Origin: Shewanella sp. c952
GTDB lineage: Bacteria > Pseudomonadota > Gammaproteobacteria > Enterobacterales > Shewanellaceae
DNA length: 64,000 nt
Direction: 5' to 3'
Assembly (NCBI RefSeq): GCF_019654975.1
Contig: NZ_BPEW01000005.1
Location: 62,001-126,000 of the forward strand
The notes under the pieces are model-generated. The model was not told the origin of the DNA and did no database searches. It saw nothing but the letters and a program-made list of their open reading frames with translations. The stretch's first letter is position 1, and the number at the start of each line of letters is the position of its first letter. Positions 42,134 through 50,299 of the stretch are shown here, piece by piece. The position numbers were made by a program, and so were the translations under genes.

Positions 42134-42174
42134 CAATTAAGTCATGCACTGTTTAACTAATTTTAAAGGCTAGT

Positions 42175-42912
42175 TTAGAAAACCAGTTCTACACCGGCAA
42201 AGTAACCTTTAAATTGCATGTCTGCAGTCACACCGTCAAAACCATTAACATCAAATTTGAAGTCACGGTAACCGGCACGGATTCGGTAATCGAGTGCTGT
42301 GCCATCGAAGTTCCAGCCTAGACCCACTGAATAATCGTAAACGTTTGACTCGTCTACGCCCATCATAATATCTGCAAAACCATAAAGACCAAGACCAGGT
42401 ATGCCCACTTGTGCATCAACATAGCCCATCACAATGCCGCTATCGATATCTTTTCTTTCAGGATGGCCAGCGTCGGCTACACGGAATTCACCATGCATAA
42501 GCTTGTATGCAGCACCAATATCTAACGCAACGATATCGTTATCTAGAATCTCGTAGTAAAGCACAAAATCAGTATTACTTAGGTCAGTCGTTGCGTTTAC
42601 ATCACCGATGAAGTTATGACCATTAAAGTTAAAATCAGCACCAGACATGCTGCCTTTACCTTCTAAGCTATTCTCACGGATCTTAACATTCGGGACCAAT
42701 GGAATTGGATGCTCAATTGCAACCCAGATACTGCCTTGTGAAGAGTCTTTATAGTTAAACTCTTGTTGCGGCTGGCCTCTTTCAGCAAAAGTACCACTGG
42801 TATCAGCTTGCCAGTAATCACCACCCACTTTAAAACCAATAACAGAAGCAGCATGAGCAGAAGTGCCGACTAGAGAGCCTAATAGTGCACACGCTAATAA
42901 TGTCTTTTTCAT
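42175..42912 (-). CDS. TIGR04219 family outer-membrane beta-barrel protein
   Basis: A 245-residue protein with a signal peptide (about 21 residues, cleavage after AHA) and alternating hydrophobic beta strands ending in FAGVELVF, the C-terminal aromatic signature of outer-membrane barrels. The IGFKVGGDYWQADTSG start is typical of the TIGR04219 family. Function unknown. Only two bases separate its start from the stop of the DUF2333 gene, so they form an operon. Confidence 0.85.
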   Translation of the reverse strand: MKKTLLACALLGSLVGTSAHAASVIGFKVGGDYWQADTSGTFAERGQPQQEFNYKDSSQGSIWVAIEHPIPLVPNVKIRENSLEGKGSMSGADFNFNGHNFIGDVNATTDLSNTDFVLYYEILDNDIVALDIGAAYKLMHGEFRVADAGHPERKDIDSGIVMGYVDAQVGIPGLGLYGFADIMMGVDESNVYDYSVGLGWNFDGTALDYRIRAGYRDFKFDVNGFDGVTADMQFKGYFAGVELVF

Positions 42913-42914
42913 AG

Positions 42915-43886
42915 TTAACCTTGAGTCAATAAGTTAGTTAAATCGATAACCGCGGCATTTGCACGCGAGATATAGTTTGCCATCACTAAAGAGTGATTAG
43001 CGACAACCCCAAAGCCCGAACCATTAAGGATCATAGGGCTCCAAACGGATTGCTGAGTTTCTTCGAGTTCACGAATGATTTGTCGCAAACTCACTTGAGC
43101 ATTCTTTTTCTTTAACACGTCAGCAAAATCAACTTCTACCGCTTTCATGAAATTAAGCAGTGCCCATGTTGCACCACGAGTTTCATAAAACACGTCATCA
43201 ATTTTCCACCAGCTGGTTTTAATCTCTTGTGCTACATAACCAGGTGTTGATTGTCTTGCCGAACTATCACCAGATAGGTCGGTATTGAGCCTCTCTTGAC
43301 CAACACTTGCAGAGAGTCGCTGTGACATGCTGCCAAGGCGCTTTTGCACCTCTTTTAGCCATTCATTTAGGTTATCTGCTCGCGCATAAAACTGCGCATC
43401 AGGGTTTTCTGTTGCGATCATGCGAGCACGGTACAGCTTCAATAACTTAACAGCATCACGGTACTCACTTTCAGCACTTGGCACTAGCCAACTCGTATGC
43501 TCAATATTGAGTTTTGAGTGCGCCGCCAGTAAGTCTTTATCTGCTGTAGATTGAGACTGAGAACGGCTAAACTCTTTACGCATAATTAGCGCTAAATCAC
43601 GGGCCTGTTCAATGGCACCAAATTCAAATGCTGGCATGTTGTCCATCAGAATTGAAGGCGGTGTGACATCATTCGACAACCAACCTCCCTGCTTGTCTAA
43701 CAAGGCTTCGACAGTTAAAATTAGCGACGTTGTCGTGGCGTAACCGGTCACTTGGCGACCATTATCTTGTTTATAAACCTCTTGTTCAATAACATCAGGC
43801 TCAACGCTCCACCAAATCGCAACAAGGTAGCCAATCAAAAAGATCACCGCGGCGAATCCGACGCCTTTCTTCCATGTCATTTGCAT
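42915..43886 (-). CDS. DUF2333 family membrane-anchored protein
   Basis: A 323-residue protein with one N-terminal membrane segment (about 9-28, GVGFAAVIFLIGYLVAIWW) and a periplasmic helical domain. It matches the DUF2333 family of Gammaproteobacteria, unknown function. The start may be Met1 or Met3. It lies 12 bp downstream of the copper chaperone gene and 2 bp upstream of the barrel gene: a three-gene leftward envelope operon. Confidence 0.85.
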   Translation of the reverse strand: MQMTWKKGVGFAAVIFLIGYLVAIWWSVEPDVIEQEVYKQDNGRQVTGYATTTSLILTVEALLDKQGGWLSNDVTPPSILMDNMPAFEFGAIEQARDLALIMRKEFSRSQSQSTADKDLLAAHSKLNIEHTSWLVPSAESEYRDAVKLLKLYRARMIATENPDAQFYARADNLNEWLKEVQKRLGSMSQRLSASVGQERLNTDLSGDSSARQSTPGYVAQEIKTSWWKIDDVFYETRGATWALLNFMKAVEVDFADVLKKKNAQVSLRQIIRELEETQQSVWSPMILNGSGFGVVANHSLVMANYISRANAAVIDLTNLLTQG

Positions 43887-43898
43887 TTGCTGTTACTC

Positions 43899-44378
43899 CT
43901 AATGATGGTGATGATGATGTTCAGACTCTGCAGAGCCGGCTTGTTTTTTTACTGGCAGTGAAATCACTTGCTGCTGGCCATCAGCAAAGCTTAAGGTTAG
44001 CTCCACTTTGCTATCTTCAGCTAGAGGTGCATGTAAGCCCAACAGCATTATGTGATTACCTGATTCCGACAAAATCAAACTGCCATGTGAGTCTATGTCA
44101 AAGCCATCAACTTGGCGCATTTTTATCATGCCGTTTTCATCGACAAGTGTGTGCAACTGAGCTTCTTTGGCAAATGGAGCTGTAACCGAAACAAGGCGAG
44201 TGGCAGGGCCATGGTTTTCTAAAGTGATATAAGCCGCGGTATTGGGCACGCTGGCAGGCATTGCACGAACATAACCATCAGTGAGCATCACCTGTGCAAA
44301 AGCCGTGAATGAAAAACAGCTTAACAGAGTAATGTTAAACAGTTGTTTGAATATTTGCTTCAATGTCTTAAACTCCAT
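43899..44378 (-). CDS. PCu(A)C periplasmic copper chaperone with natural His6 end
   Basis: About 159 residues from ATG 44378, chosen because a good signal peptide follows (MEFKTLKQIFK...AFA); the frame is open ten codons further to ATG 44408. Methionine/histidine copper ligands lie in AQLH, IKM and GNHIML, matching the PCu(A)C family that delivers Cu(I) to cytochrome oxidase. The protein ends in EHHHHHH. This is encoded in the genome, next to the stop codon, and is likely an additional metal site. First gene of the envelope operon. Confidence 0.88.
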   Translation of the reverse strand: MEFKTLKQIFKQLFNITLLSCFSFTAFAQVMLTDGYVRAMPASVPNTAAYITLENHGPATRLVSVTAPFAKEAQLHTLVDENGMIKMRQVDGFDIDSHGSLILSESGNHIMLLGLHAPLAEDSKVELTLSFADGQQQVISLPVKKQAGSAESEHHHHHH

Positions 44379-44413
44379 TTTAAAATCCAATTCGCAACAT
44401 GAGGACATAACGA

Positions 44414-45151
44414 ATGAGTACGATTCAAGTTAAGGACGATAACGGGGTACGCATTATTACGTTTAACCGTCCTGACAAGCGCAATGCACTTAACCTTCAA
44501 ATGTATACACAGCTAACAGAATACCTTATCCAAGGTGAATCGGACAATGAAATTCGAGCCTTTATGTTCCGTGGTCAAGCACAATGCTTTACATCTGGTA
44601 ATGATGTAGCTGACTTTTTGAAAAATAGTAACTTAGGTGTAGATCATCCTGCATTTAGATTCCTTTTTTGCCTACTCGATTTGAAAAAACCAGTGGTTGC
44701 TGCAGTCACAGGCGCAGCGGTCGGTATCGGCACAACCTTACTGCTTCATTGCGATTTGGTTTACGCCGACAACACAGCAAAATTTCAGCTGCCCTTTGTC
44801 AAACTTGCGTTAGTGCCAGAAGCGGGAGCCAGTCTTTTACTGCCTCAAGTCGTCGGTCACGTAAAAGCCGCAGAGTTACTCATGTTAGGTGAAAGTTTCG
44901 ATGCGAAATCGGCACATCAATATGGATTAATTAATGATGTGATTGCTAATGAAGATATTTTTGAGTTTTCGTTAAACCAAGCGAAGAAGCTTGCTCAGCA
45001 ACCACCGATTTCATTGCAAACAACTAAGCAGCTTATGCGCTACAACAAAGAAGCGATCAGGGCGCAAATGGAGAAAGAGCTAGTAGAGTTTGGTGCTAGA
45101 CTTGCAAGTGATGAAGCAAAATCTCGTTTCGCTGCATTTTTAAAAAAATAG
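44414..45151 (+). CDS. Enoyl-CoA hydratase/isomerase family protein
   Basis: A 245-residue crotonase. The oxyanion region is FRGQAQCFTSGNDVADF, followed by GAAVGIGTTLLLHCDLVYAD and FVKLALVPEAGASLLLPQ, with a Glu in PEAG as in enoyl-CoA isomerase-type members. The exact reaction (hydration or double-bond shift) is not readable. GAGGACATAACG gives its ribosome site and partly overlaps the upstream region of the divergent copper gene. A strong hairpin terminator follows. Confidence 0.85.
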   Translation: MSTIQVKDDNGVRIITFNRPDKRNALNLQMYTQLTEYLIQGESDNEIRAFMFRGQAQCFTSGNDVADFLKNSNLGVDHPAFRFLFCLLDLKKPVVAAVTGAAVGIGTTLLLHCDLVYADNTAKFQLPFVKLALVPEAGASLLLPQVVGHVKAAELLMLGESFDAKSAHQYGLINDVIANEDIFEFSLNQAKKLAQQPPISLQTTKQLMRYNKEAIRAQMEKELVEFGARLASDEAKSRFAAFLKK

Positions 45152-45180
45152 CTTAGCGGCTGCATATAGGTAAATTTGGC

Positions 45181-45222
45181 AAAGTATGCTTGGATCTGTA
45201 TCTCGATTAACAAGCATACTTT
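45181..45222. terminator. Long-stem terminator after the enoyl-CoA hydratase gene
   Basis: A perfect 12-bp stem: AAAGTATGCTTG (45181-45192) with CAAGCATACTTT (45211-45222), loop of 18 bases. It is placed 30 bp after the hydratase stop and directly at the end of the leftward small ORF, so it probably serves both sides. Confidence 0.75.
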
Positions 45223-45332
45223 TAAATAAAATGGCCAAAATTGCCGCCGTTCAAATTCGCGTAATCACAGCCTTTACCGGCTTTAACTTCCATCGGCACA
45301 GACTCTTTTCCTTTAGCTGCGAATATCAGCAT
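45222..45332 (-). CDS. Possible 36-residue ORF overlapping the pspC end
   Basis: ATG 45332 overlaps the last codons of the pspC-like gene (CAATGCTGA) in another frame and gives MLIFAAKGKESVPM..., ending GGNFGHFI before TAA at 45222. The stop lies at the foot of the terminator stem. An ATG four codons earlier is also in frame. The start/stop overlap is typical of coupled genes, but there is no independent ribosome site and the opposite strand is open too, so this could equally be a piece of dispersed intergenic repeat. I do not recognise a domain. Confidence 0.35.
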   Translation of the reverse strand: MLIFAAKGKESVPMEVKAGKGCDYANLNGGNFGHFI

Positions 45333-45526
45333 TGTTTTTCCCATTTAGGCAACAACAAGGCGAGAACAAAGTAGATAACTAATCCCATTGCTGGATTACA
45401 AAAAACCGCCACGGCGCACACGATACGAGTCCACAAACACGACCATTCAAACTTATCGGCCATTGACGCTGCCACACCACAAACCAATGACGATGGGTCT
45501 TTTAACCTGCTAATTAAATCAGCCAT
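45326..45526 (-). CDS. PspC-domain small membrane protein
   Basis: A 66-residue protein with a PspC domain: DPSSLVCGVAASMADKFEW, then TRIVCAVAVFCNPAMGLVIYFVLALLLP, giving two membrane segments. PspC domains sense envelope stress through PspA/PspB partners; none of pspA, pspB or pspF is in the window. The usual PspC is longer, with a cytoplasmic tail; this is the domain alone. GGGAGATTGAA gives a ribosome site. It is the third gene in a leftward row of very small envelope genes (46060, 45749, 45526, 45332). Confidence 0.8.
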   Translation of the reverse strand: MADLISRLKDPSSLVCGVAASMADKFEWSCLWTRIVCAVAVFCNPAMGLVIYFVLALLLPKWEKQC

Positions 45527-45641
45527 TTCAATCTCCCTATTATTTATCTATGAGCGTTTCTATATTAGAAATTTTACTCATTCAAAACAGTTCTAATGAA
45601 TCAGTTATTGGTAGCAACAGTGCTAAACCAATCACTTGAAC

Positions 45642-45749
45642 TTAATCTTTCAACTTGTGCCACTGCAGCGAGCAAACAAGACAAGCAAACATCGCTAAAC
45701 TAATCACAGGCAGCAAGAGCAAGCCAGCAAACTGAGCAATAAACCACAT
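45642..45749 (-). CDS. 35-residue small membrane protein
   Basis: ATG 45749 begins two bases after the stop of the 102-residue gene, with AAGGA six bases upstream lying inside that gene's last codons. The protein reads MWFIAQFAGLLLLP..., a single hydrophobic stretch of about 25 residues, ending HKLKD. The ribosome site, spacing and length of the hydrophobic segment are those of genuine small inner-membrane proteins. No family recognised. Too short for most gene finders. Confidence 0.6.
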   Translation of the reverse strand: MWFIAQFAGLLLLPVISLAMFACLVCSLQWHKLKD

Positions 45750-45751
45750 AA

Positions 45752-46060
45752 TTAGTCCTTAATTAGTGCGCTTGTTACCAGTGGGGTTTCAACCTTTTCT
45801 GCAGCCAGAGTACTTGCTTCAAGTTCTTCACTGCTATCCAATTCGAACATCATTTCTGACATTTGAGATTGAATAGAAAGACTCAATTCTGTTTGCGCTT
45901 TAGCAACAATATCTTGCATTTGAGCGCTGATATTTTGTTCAATATTACTTGCCACTTCCGAGACTAACGATGTCTCAGCTTGAGCAGATAAACTTGCACC
46001 TAATAGCGCAACAGTGAGTACAGAGGTCTTTACAGTCTTCATAACAATAGAATTAAACAT
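45752..46060 (-). CDS. Small exported protein, unknown
   Basis: A 102-residue protein. A signal peptide (MKTVKTSVLTVALLGASLSAQA) begins at Met7, but the ribosome site AAAAGGAATCC points to ATG 46060. The mature part is helical and acidic with many Ser and Glu (VASNIEQNISAQMQDIVAKA), no cysteine and no recognised domain. It is followed by the 35-residue membrane protein and the PspC protein, so it may be an exported partner in a small envelope-stress unit; that is inference. Confidence 0.65.
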   Translation of the reverse strand: MFNSIVMKTVKTSVLTVALLGASLSAQAETSLVSEVASNIEQNISAQMQDIVAKAQTELSLSIQSQMSEMMFELDSSEELEASTLAAEKVETPLVTSALIKD

Positions 46061-46215
46061 AATGGATTCCTTTTCGAGTTTCGCCTAATTGCATAGAGAC
46101 TAATACAAGTGGCGTGCCAACTTTCAAAATAAAACCTAATCTATTGAATATGATGATTTTTATTGATTTACAGCGAAAAGAAATATTAAAAGGAATAACG
46201 GGGAGTATCGAAGGT

Positions 46216-46250
46216 TAGTGAAACTCACCATGCACAGGTGAATTTCACTA
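46216..46250. other. Long imperfect hairpin downstream of dusA
   Basis: TAGTGAAA-C-TCACC and GGTGA-A-TTTCACTA pair with a single mismatch around a seven-base loop (13 pairs). It lies 35 bp past the leftward dusA stop. There is no T-run on either side, so it is either a poor terminator or an mRNA 3'-end stabiliser. Confidence 0.5.
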
Positions 46251-46284
46251 CATATGATCTTTGAGTAGAATAATATAGTGAAAA

Positions 46285-47268
46285 TTACAGACTAACGACT
46301 GCTTTCATCTCTTGCCTAGCCTGGGTTACGACCTCTATGCCAGCACCTGATTTATGTGCATTTTCACTGATATATCGACGCCATACACGTGAACCAACTT
46401 CGCCTTGGAATAAACCAATGATATGCCGAGTAACATGATTTAACTTGCCACCCGCTTGCAAATGTTTCTCTATATAAGGAAGTAACTTCTCCAAAACAGC
46501 ATCTCGGCTCAGTACCGGTTTATCTATACCACATAGCTGCTGATCGACTTCGGCCAATATATAAGGGTTCTGGTACGCTTCACGTCCAACCATGACACCG
46601 TCAAGCTGCTCAAGGTGAGTCTTACACTCAGCAAGTGTTTTCACGCCACCATTAATGCTGATGCTAAGATCGGTGTAATCACGCTTTAGCTGATATACCC
46701 GCTCATAGTCTAATTCAGGTATTTCCCGATTCTCTTTCGGGCTTAGGCCTTGTAACCAAGCTTTGCGAGCATGAATGATAAAATCATTACAACCAACGGC
46801 TTTCACGGTATCAATAAATTCGGTTAAAAATTCATAGCTGTCTTGTTCATCAATACCAATGCGAGTTTTCACTGTCACCGGAATATCAACAACCTGCTTC
46901 ATGGCATCAACACACTCGGCAACCAATTCAGGCTCTGCCATCAAACAAGCACCGAAACGACCATTTTGAACTCGGTCTGACGGGCAGCCTACATTGAGGT
47001 TGATTTCATCATAGCCGCGCTCAGCAGCAAGTTTGGCGCAGGTTGCAAGATCGGTAGCATTTGAACCTCCTAACTGCAACGCAACAGGATGCTCCTCTTG
47101 GTTGTATGCAAGGTAGTCTCCGCGACCATGAATAATCGCCCCGGTTGTCACCATTTCGGTGTACAACAACACTTCAGCAGACATCAATCGTGCAAAGTAA
47201 CGATAATGGCGATCAGTCCAGTCAAGCATGGGAGCGATGGAGAAAGTGCGGTTGAGTTGGGTTTGCAT
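46285..47268 (-). CDS. dusA: tRNA-dihydrouridine(20/20a) synthase
   Basis: Reduces uridine 20/20a in the tRNA D-loop using FMN and NADPH; 327 residues from ATG 47268. The frame is open 31 codons further up, but family members start just before [19 protein letters not shown]. Seen: FMN-binding N terminus, the catalytic Cys in [34 protein letters not shown] (DusA-specific) and the C-terminal tRNA-binding helices. Single-gene unit. Confidence 0.95.
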   Translation of the reverse strand: MQTQLNRTFSIAPMLDWTDRHYRYFARLMSAEVLLYTEMVTTGAIIHGRGDYLAYNQEEHPVALQLGGSNATDLATCAKLAAERGYDEINLNVGCPSDRVQNGRFGACLMAEPELVAECVDAMKQVVDIPVTVKTRIGIDEQDSYEFLTEFIDTVKAVGCNDFIIHARKAWLQGLSPKENREIPELDYERVYQLKRDYTDLSISINGGVKTLAECKTHLEQLDGVMVGREAYQNPYILAEVDQQLCGIDKPVLSRDAVLEKLLPYIEKHLQAGGKLNHVTRHIIGLFQGEVGSRVWRRYISENAHKSGAGIEVVTQARQEMKAVVSL

Positions 47269-47710
47269 ATAATTACCAAATAAAACGAGAACAAGAGCCG
47301 ATCCGGGCGCGCATTTTACACTGCCACTAACTAAAACGACAGCACTACCTTGTATTGTCACTTAGGCGTAGCGCAACCAAAAATAACTAATAATGATAAA
47401 TGAGCATTAATAACAATATGTTTAAAGTGTAGCAAGTGAAAAGGAGCTCTTTGAATATAGCCATTAATCGTAAATTGTCAGAAGTGAGGCTAGGTTACAA
47501 GCTTCTTTAGCAACCCACTGCAAAGTTAAGTAAAGGTGTCTAAAAACCTTTTCTATAACCAACAAAAAACATCACTCAACAACAAAATAACAGATGTACA
47601 GACCAGCATCACAGCTTATAGATCTTAGTATCAATAACTGTTGCAGAGCTTGTATTTGCTGGCTAATTTGTAAAAATCCGTTTGTTTCTGAGACAAAAAG
47701 GCATTGGGAA
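47269..47710. other. Gap dusA / unknown gene, 442 bp
   Basis: No gene I can support. An A/T-rich inverted repeat at 47391-47409 (TAATG...CATTA, with AATGATAAATGA between) resembles a Fur-type site weakly. AAGGAG at 47441-47446 followed by TTG 47451 would open a 19-codon frame, which I do not call. The frame of the next gene is open back to ATG 47594 but has no ribosome site there. Confidence 0.35.
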
Positions 47711-48433
47711 ATGACAATAAAAAAACAGAAAAAAATTTCAACCGTCTCAGCATGGAAGCCATCACTAACCAAAGAAAAATGTAACCACTTAAAAGGAGGC
47801 GATCTGATCCAACACCGTTCTTCTGCTAAAAGCGTCTATCGCATTTGCTCTGCATTCGATAGTGCCATTGCAGAGGGAAGTAACCCCATTGCTGTTTTTC
47901 ACGATCTTAGCAGCAAGGGAAAGCCATGTTTTTGGTTAGAAAAGCAAGCTGCTAAACCAGAGCAAAGTTATCTCACGCTTGAAGATAATGCTGTTATCAA
48001 ATTTCATGGCCAATATTTTACCTTAAACAACACAACAGGCATATTGCAACTGCTACCGATGGCTCAACCTCTCAGTCAATTAAACTCCCTTGACGAGATT
48101 AAGCAGGCACTGGCGAGAGCTCGAGAAAGAAGTGCAGAGCAAGCAAAACAACATTACCCTTTAGTTCGCAGTCGAGGTATCAGTATCACGGCTCAAGGTA
48201 ATAATGGCTTGCCGATTACAAATTTTGAGGTGACTAAATTTACCTGCAAGCATCAGCTAGATAAGGCCATACACATTGCCAAAGCAGACCATCAAATTGA
48301 AACGATTAGCCTATCGGGAGGTTATGATGGCCTTAATAGCATTGGCGATCCTCATGCGGCACCTTTAGTCAGTCAGTTCTCACTACCCGTCTGGTCTAAA
48401 ACACTGGGTTATCTCAACATTATCTGCGACTAA
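47711..48433 (+). CDS. Unknown protein convergent with dmsH
   Basis: About 240 residues if it starts at ATG 47711, chosen for GGGA seven bases upstream and because the 39 codons before it (open to ATG 47594) are cysteine-rich and unlike the rest. I do not recognise it. It has no signal peptide or membrane segment. The centre (LDEIKQALARARERSAEQAK) is helical; the C terminus is glycine-rich (LSGGYDGLNSIGDPHAAPL). It ends four bases inside the dmsH stop region on the other strand, so transcripts collide there. Confidence 0.5.
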   Translation: MTIKKQKKISTVSAWKPSLTKEKCNHLKGGDLIQHRSSAKSVYRICSAFDSAIAEGSNPIAVFHDLSSKGKPCFWLEKQAAKPEQSYLTLEDNAVIKFHGQYFTLNNTTGILQLLPMAQPLSQLNSLDEIKQALARARERSAEQAKQHYPLVRSRGISITAQGNNGLPITNFEVTKFTCKHQLDKAIHIAKADHQIETISLSGGYDGLNSIGDPHAAPLVSQFSLPVWSKTLGYLNIICD

Positions 48434-48870
48434 CACATAGAGCGGTGGCTTCTAACCTCCGCTTTAGCAAGTGTTTGCAACTGATTGTATAGCTTTATCA
48501 CCAGTTCAATGTTTCCTTGCAGATGAATACTGTTTTCATTACTAGTGAGCTTTTTTGCAAAGCGATTCGCTAGGGACACAATCTGCTGCTCGCCTTGACT
48601 TAAATCAGTCCCCTGCACTTGCTTTACAAATAGTACTCTCAGGCAAGTAAATAGCGAATTAAACATCAATAAATCGCTCATCGGGCTGACTTCTAACAGC
48701 TCAGGTGCTTCACTACCAACAACAGCGGCAATAATGTGACTAGTGGTTTCCAATGAGGTGGCGGCACTAAATAGATCGCGTATTTCATTTTCGGCAACCA
48801 AGTGCTTTACAACCTCCTCGGCAAAAGCACTCTTCTTAAATTGTAATCTTGTTGCCGCTATAACACTCAT
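48430..48870 (-). CDS. DmsH-like accessory protein
   Basis: A 146-residue helical cytoplasmic protein with no recognised domain. By position, last in a dmsA-dmsB-dmsG-dmsH row read leftward, it corresponds to the DmsH protein of unknown function in the Shewanella oneidensis dms operon. The ATG overlaps the TAA of dmsG by one base (TAATG), so its translation is coupled to the chaperone. The identification is by context, not by a motif. Confidence 0.55.
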   Translation of the reverse strand: MSVIAATRLQFKKSAFAEEVVKHLVAENEIRDLFSAATSLETTSHIIAAVVGSEAPELLEVSPMSDLLMFNSLFTCLRVLFVKQVQGTDLSQGEQQIVSLANRFAKKLTSNENSIHLQGNIELVIKLYNQLQTLAKAEVRSHRSMC

Positions 48871-49592
48871 TAGTGCCGACTCTTTACATGCACCGCAGAC
48901 AGGATATTTAGCTCGGTGGTTAAGACATTTAACAGATCTTTTAATAACAATGCCATACCACGATAAAACTCGGTTTTTGCATTATCAATACTTGCTTGTA
49001 AAAATGGCTCAGACCAAGTCAGTAGATGATTTGATAACAGCAGGGTCAATACCTGCTTTGACTCAATGTGCTGACTTTCTTTTGTTGGATCAGACATGAC
49101 TGTTAGCAGCTGTGAAATCACTGATAAAAAGATGCCAATATGATCGGCTGGTTGATTTTTATCTAGTTGTAACTCAATACCATGGTCACCGTAGAAACGA
49201 AGCAACTCGTGGGTACTGGTATCATTAAGCAAGCGCTGCTCAGTTAACCAGCAAGAGCCCCAGGGTAGAGCCAAAGGCATACTCGCACCGAAATAAAGAT
49301 CGCCATAATCAAGCATTAACTCTGTTAATTTATCATCGCTCCAGCTCTCTAAGTAGCTTGAAAGGTGACTGACTCCTAAACGATAATCTTCACTGTCGGC
49401 AAACATATGCCAAGTTTTGCTGATCTCATTTTGCGCCAGTAAGTTTATGAAATCGGCACTTGGGTAAGCGAAATAGACGTTATGCAGCAACTTGGCAATG
49501 CCAGCGGCTTCCTCAATATCAAAAACAGCAGCAGGCTTTTCACTACGCGTGCTTGTCATTGGGCTTAAAGTGGTTTGTTTTAACTCTGTCAT
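48870..49592 (-). CDS. TorD/DmsD-family chaperone (DmsG-like)
   Basis: A 240-residue helical protein of the TorD family, which binds the Tat leader of a molybdoenzyme and holds it until the cofactor is inserted. Typical helices: AGIAKLLHNVYFAYPSADFI, LMLDYGDLYFGASMPLALPW and SCWLTEQRLLNDTS. The LYFG...PLALPWGSCW stretch corresponds to the family's conserved central motif. In Shewanella dms operons this place is held by dmsG. Its likely client is the DmsA-like enzyme two genes upstream. Confidence 0.8.
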   Translation of the reverse strand: MTELKQTTLSPMTSTRSEKPAAVFDIEEAAGIAKLLHNVYFAYPSADFINLLAQNEISKTWHMFADSEDYRLGVSHLSSYLESWSDDKLTELMLDYGDLYFGASMPLALPWGSCWLTEQRLLNDTSTHELLRFYGDHGIELQLDKNQPADHIGIFLSVISQLLTVMSDPTKESQHIESKQVLTLLLSNHLLTWSEPFLQASIDNAKTEFYRGMALLLKDLLNVLTTELNILSAVHVKSRH

Positions 49593-49615
49593 TTTTACCT
49601 CACATCAAGTAAACA

Positions 49616-49632
49616 GGGCGCCCTAGGCGCCC
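49616..49632 (-). other. GC-rich intercistronic hairpin between dmsB and dmsG
   Basis: GGGCGCC and GGCGCCC pair perfectly around three bases in the 51-bp gap after dmsB. Leftward it is followed only by TGTTTACTT, so termination would be partial at best. It could lower expression of dmsGH relative to dmsAB, or protect the dmsAB mRNA end. Confidence 0.5.
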
Positions 49633-49643
49633 CGTGCTATCGA

Positions 49644-50288
49644 TTATACTTCTCTGCTATTAATAACAGCGCCGCCTTTGCCGGCATGGCGGTTATTCTT
49701 AACAATGAGGTTAGGCTTGGTTACAGAAAAATCAGGTAAGGGTTTAAGGTGAGTATCGCCTTTGCCATATTTAGCTTCTAGATTTTCCATGGTGTCAAAA
49801 TCAAGCGCATGCAACGGGCAAGACTCAACGCAAATAGGCTTTTTACCTAGCTCTAAACGATCAGAACAACCATCACACTTGGTCATCTTTTTACGCTCAG
49901 TATCCATTTGCGGAGCATCATATGGACAAGCTTGGGCACACATATTACAACCGATACATTTGTCATCATTGGTTTTCACCAGGCCTGTATCTTGCTCTTT
50001 ATGCATAGCGCCTACTGGACAAGTACTGACACAAACAGGCTCGCTACAGTGGTTACAACCAATAGAGGTGTAGTGAGTATGAATGTCGTTACTATAGCTA
50101 CCATCAGCATTTTCACTGAAACTGCCACCAACAAACTCATAAACCCGACGCTGAATAATACCATCAGGAAGATCACCACGTGATTTACACGATACATGAC
50201 AGGTTTTACAGCCAGTACATTTAGAGCTATCGAAATAGAAACCGTATTGAACTTGTTCCGCTTCAGTTGTTTGAATTAAATTAGTCAT
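49644..50288 (-). CDS. dmsB: DMSO reductase iron-sulfur subunit (DmsB type)
   Basis: A 214-residue ferredoxin-like subunit with four cysteine clusters for [4Fe-4S] centres: CTGCKTCHVSCKSRG, CNHCSEPVCVSTCPVGA, CIGCNMCAQACPYDAP, and a fourth set CDGCSDRLELG...CVESCP. It passes electrons to the molybdenum subunit encoded 12 bp upstream. It has no signal of its own and is exported with DmsA. There is no dmsC membrane anchor here, as in other Shewanella dms operons. Confidence 0.92.
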   Translation of the reverse strand: MTNLIQTTEAEQVQYGFYFDSSKCTGCKTCHVSCKSRGDLPDGIIQRRVYEFVGGSFSENADGSYSNDIHTHYTSIGCNHCSEPVCVSTCPVGAMHKEQDTGLVKTNDDKCIGCNMCAQACPYDAPQMDTERKKMTKCDGCSDRLELGKKPICVESCPLHALDFDTMENLEAKYGKGDTHLKPLPDFSVTKPNLIVKNNRHAGKGGAVINSREV

Positions 50289-50299
50289 GATCTACTCCC

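Noticed and set aside
43899..43916. Cloning or vector origin of the six His codons
   Set aside because: The flanking operon is continuous, the next gene follows after 12 bp, and no vector-like sequence is seen.
45186..45374. Rightward frame of about 62 codons after the hydratase gene
   Set aside because: It begins inside the terminator stem, lacks a ribosome site and is antisense to the pspC end. I treat it as a shadow or part of a repeat.
47441..47507. 19-codon frame from TTG 47451 with AAGGAG upstream
   Set aside because: Too short and without any feature beyond the ribosome-site-like sequence, which also suits chance in an A-rich gap.
49762..50183. Rightward frames across dmsB
   Set aside because: They are antisense to a protein with four clear ferredoxin cysteine clusters, so they are shadows.
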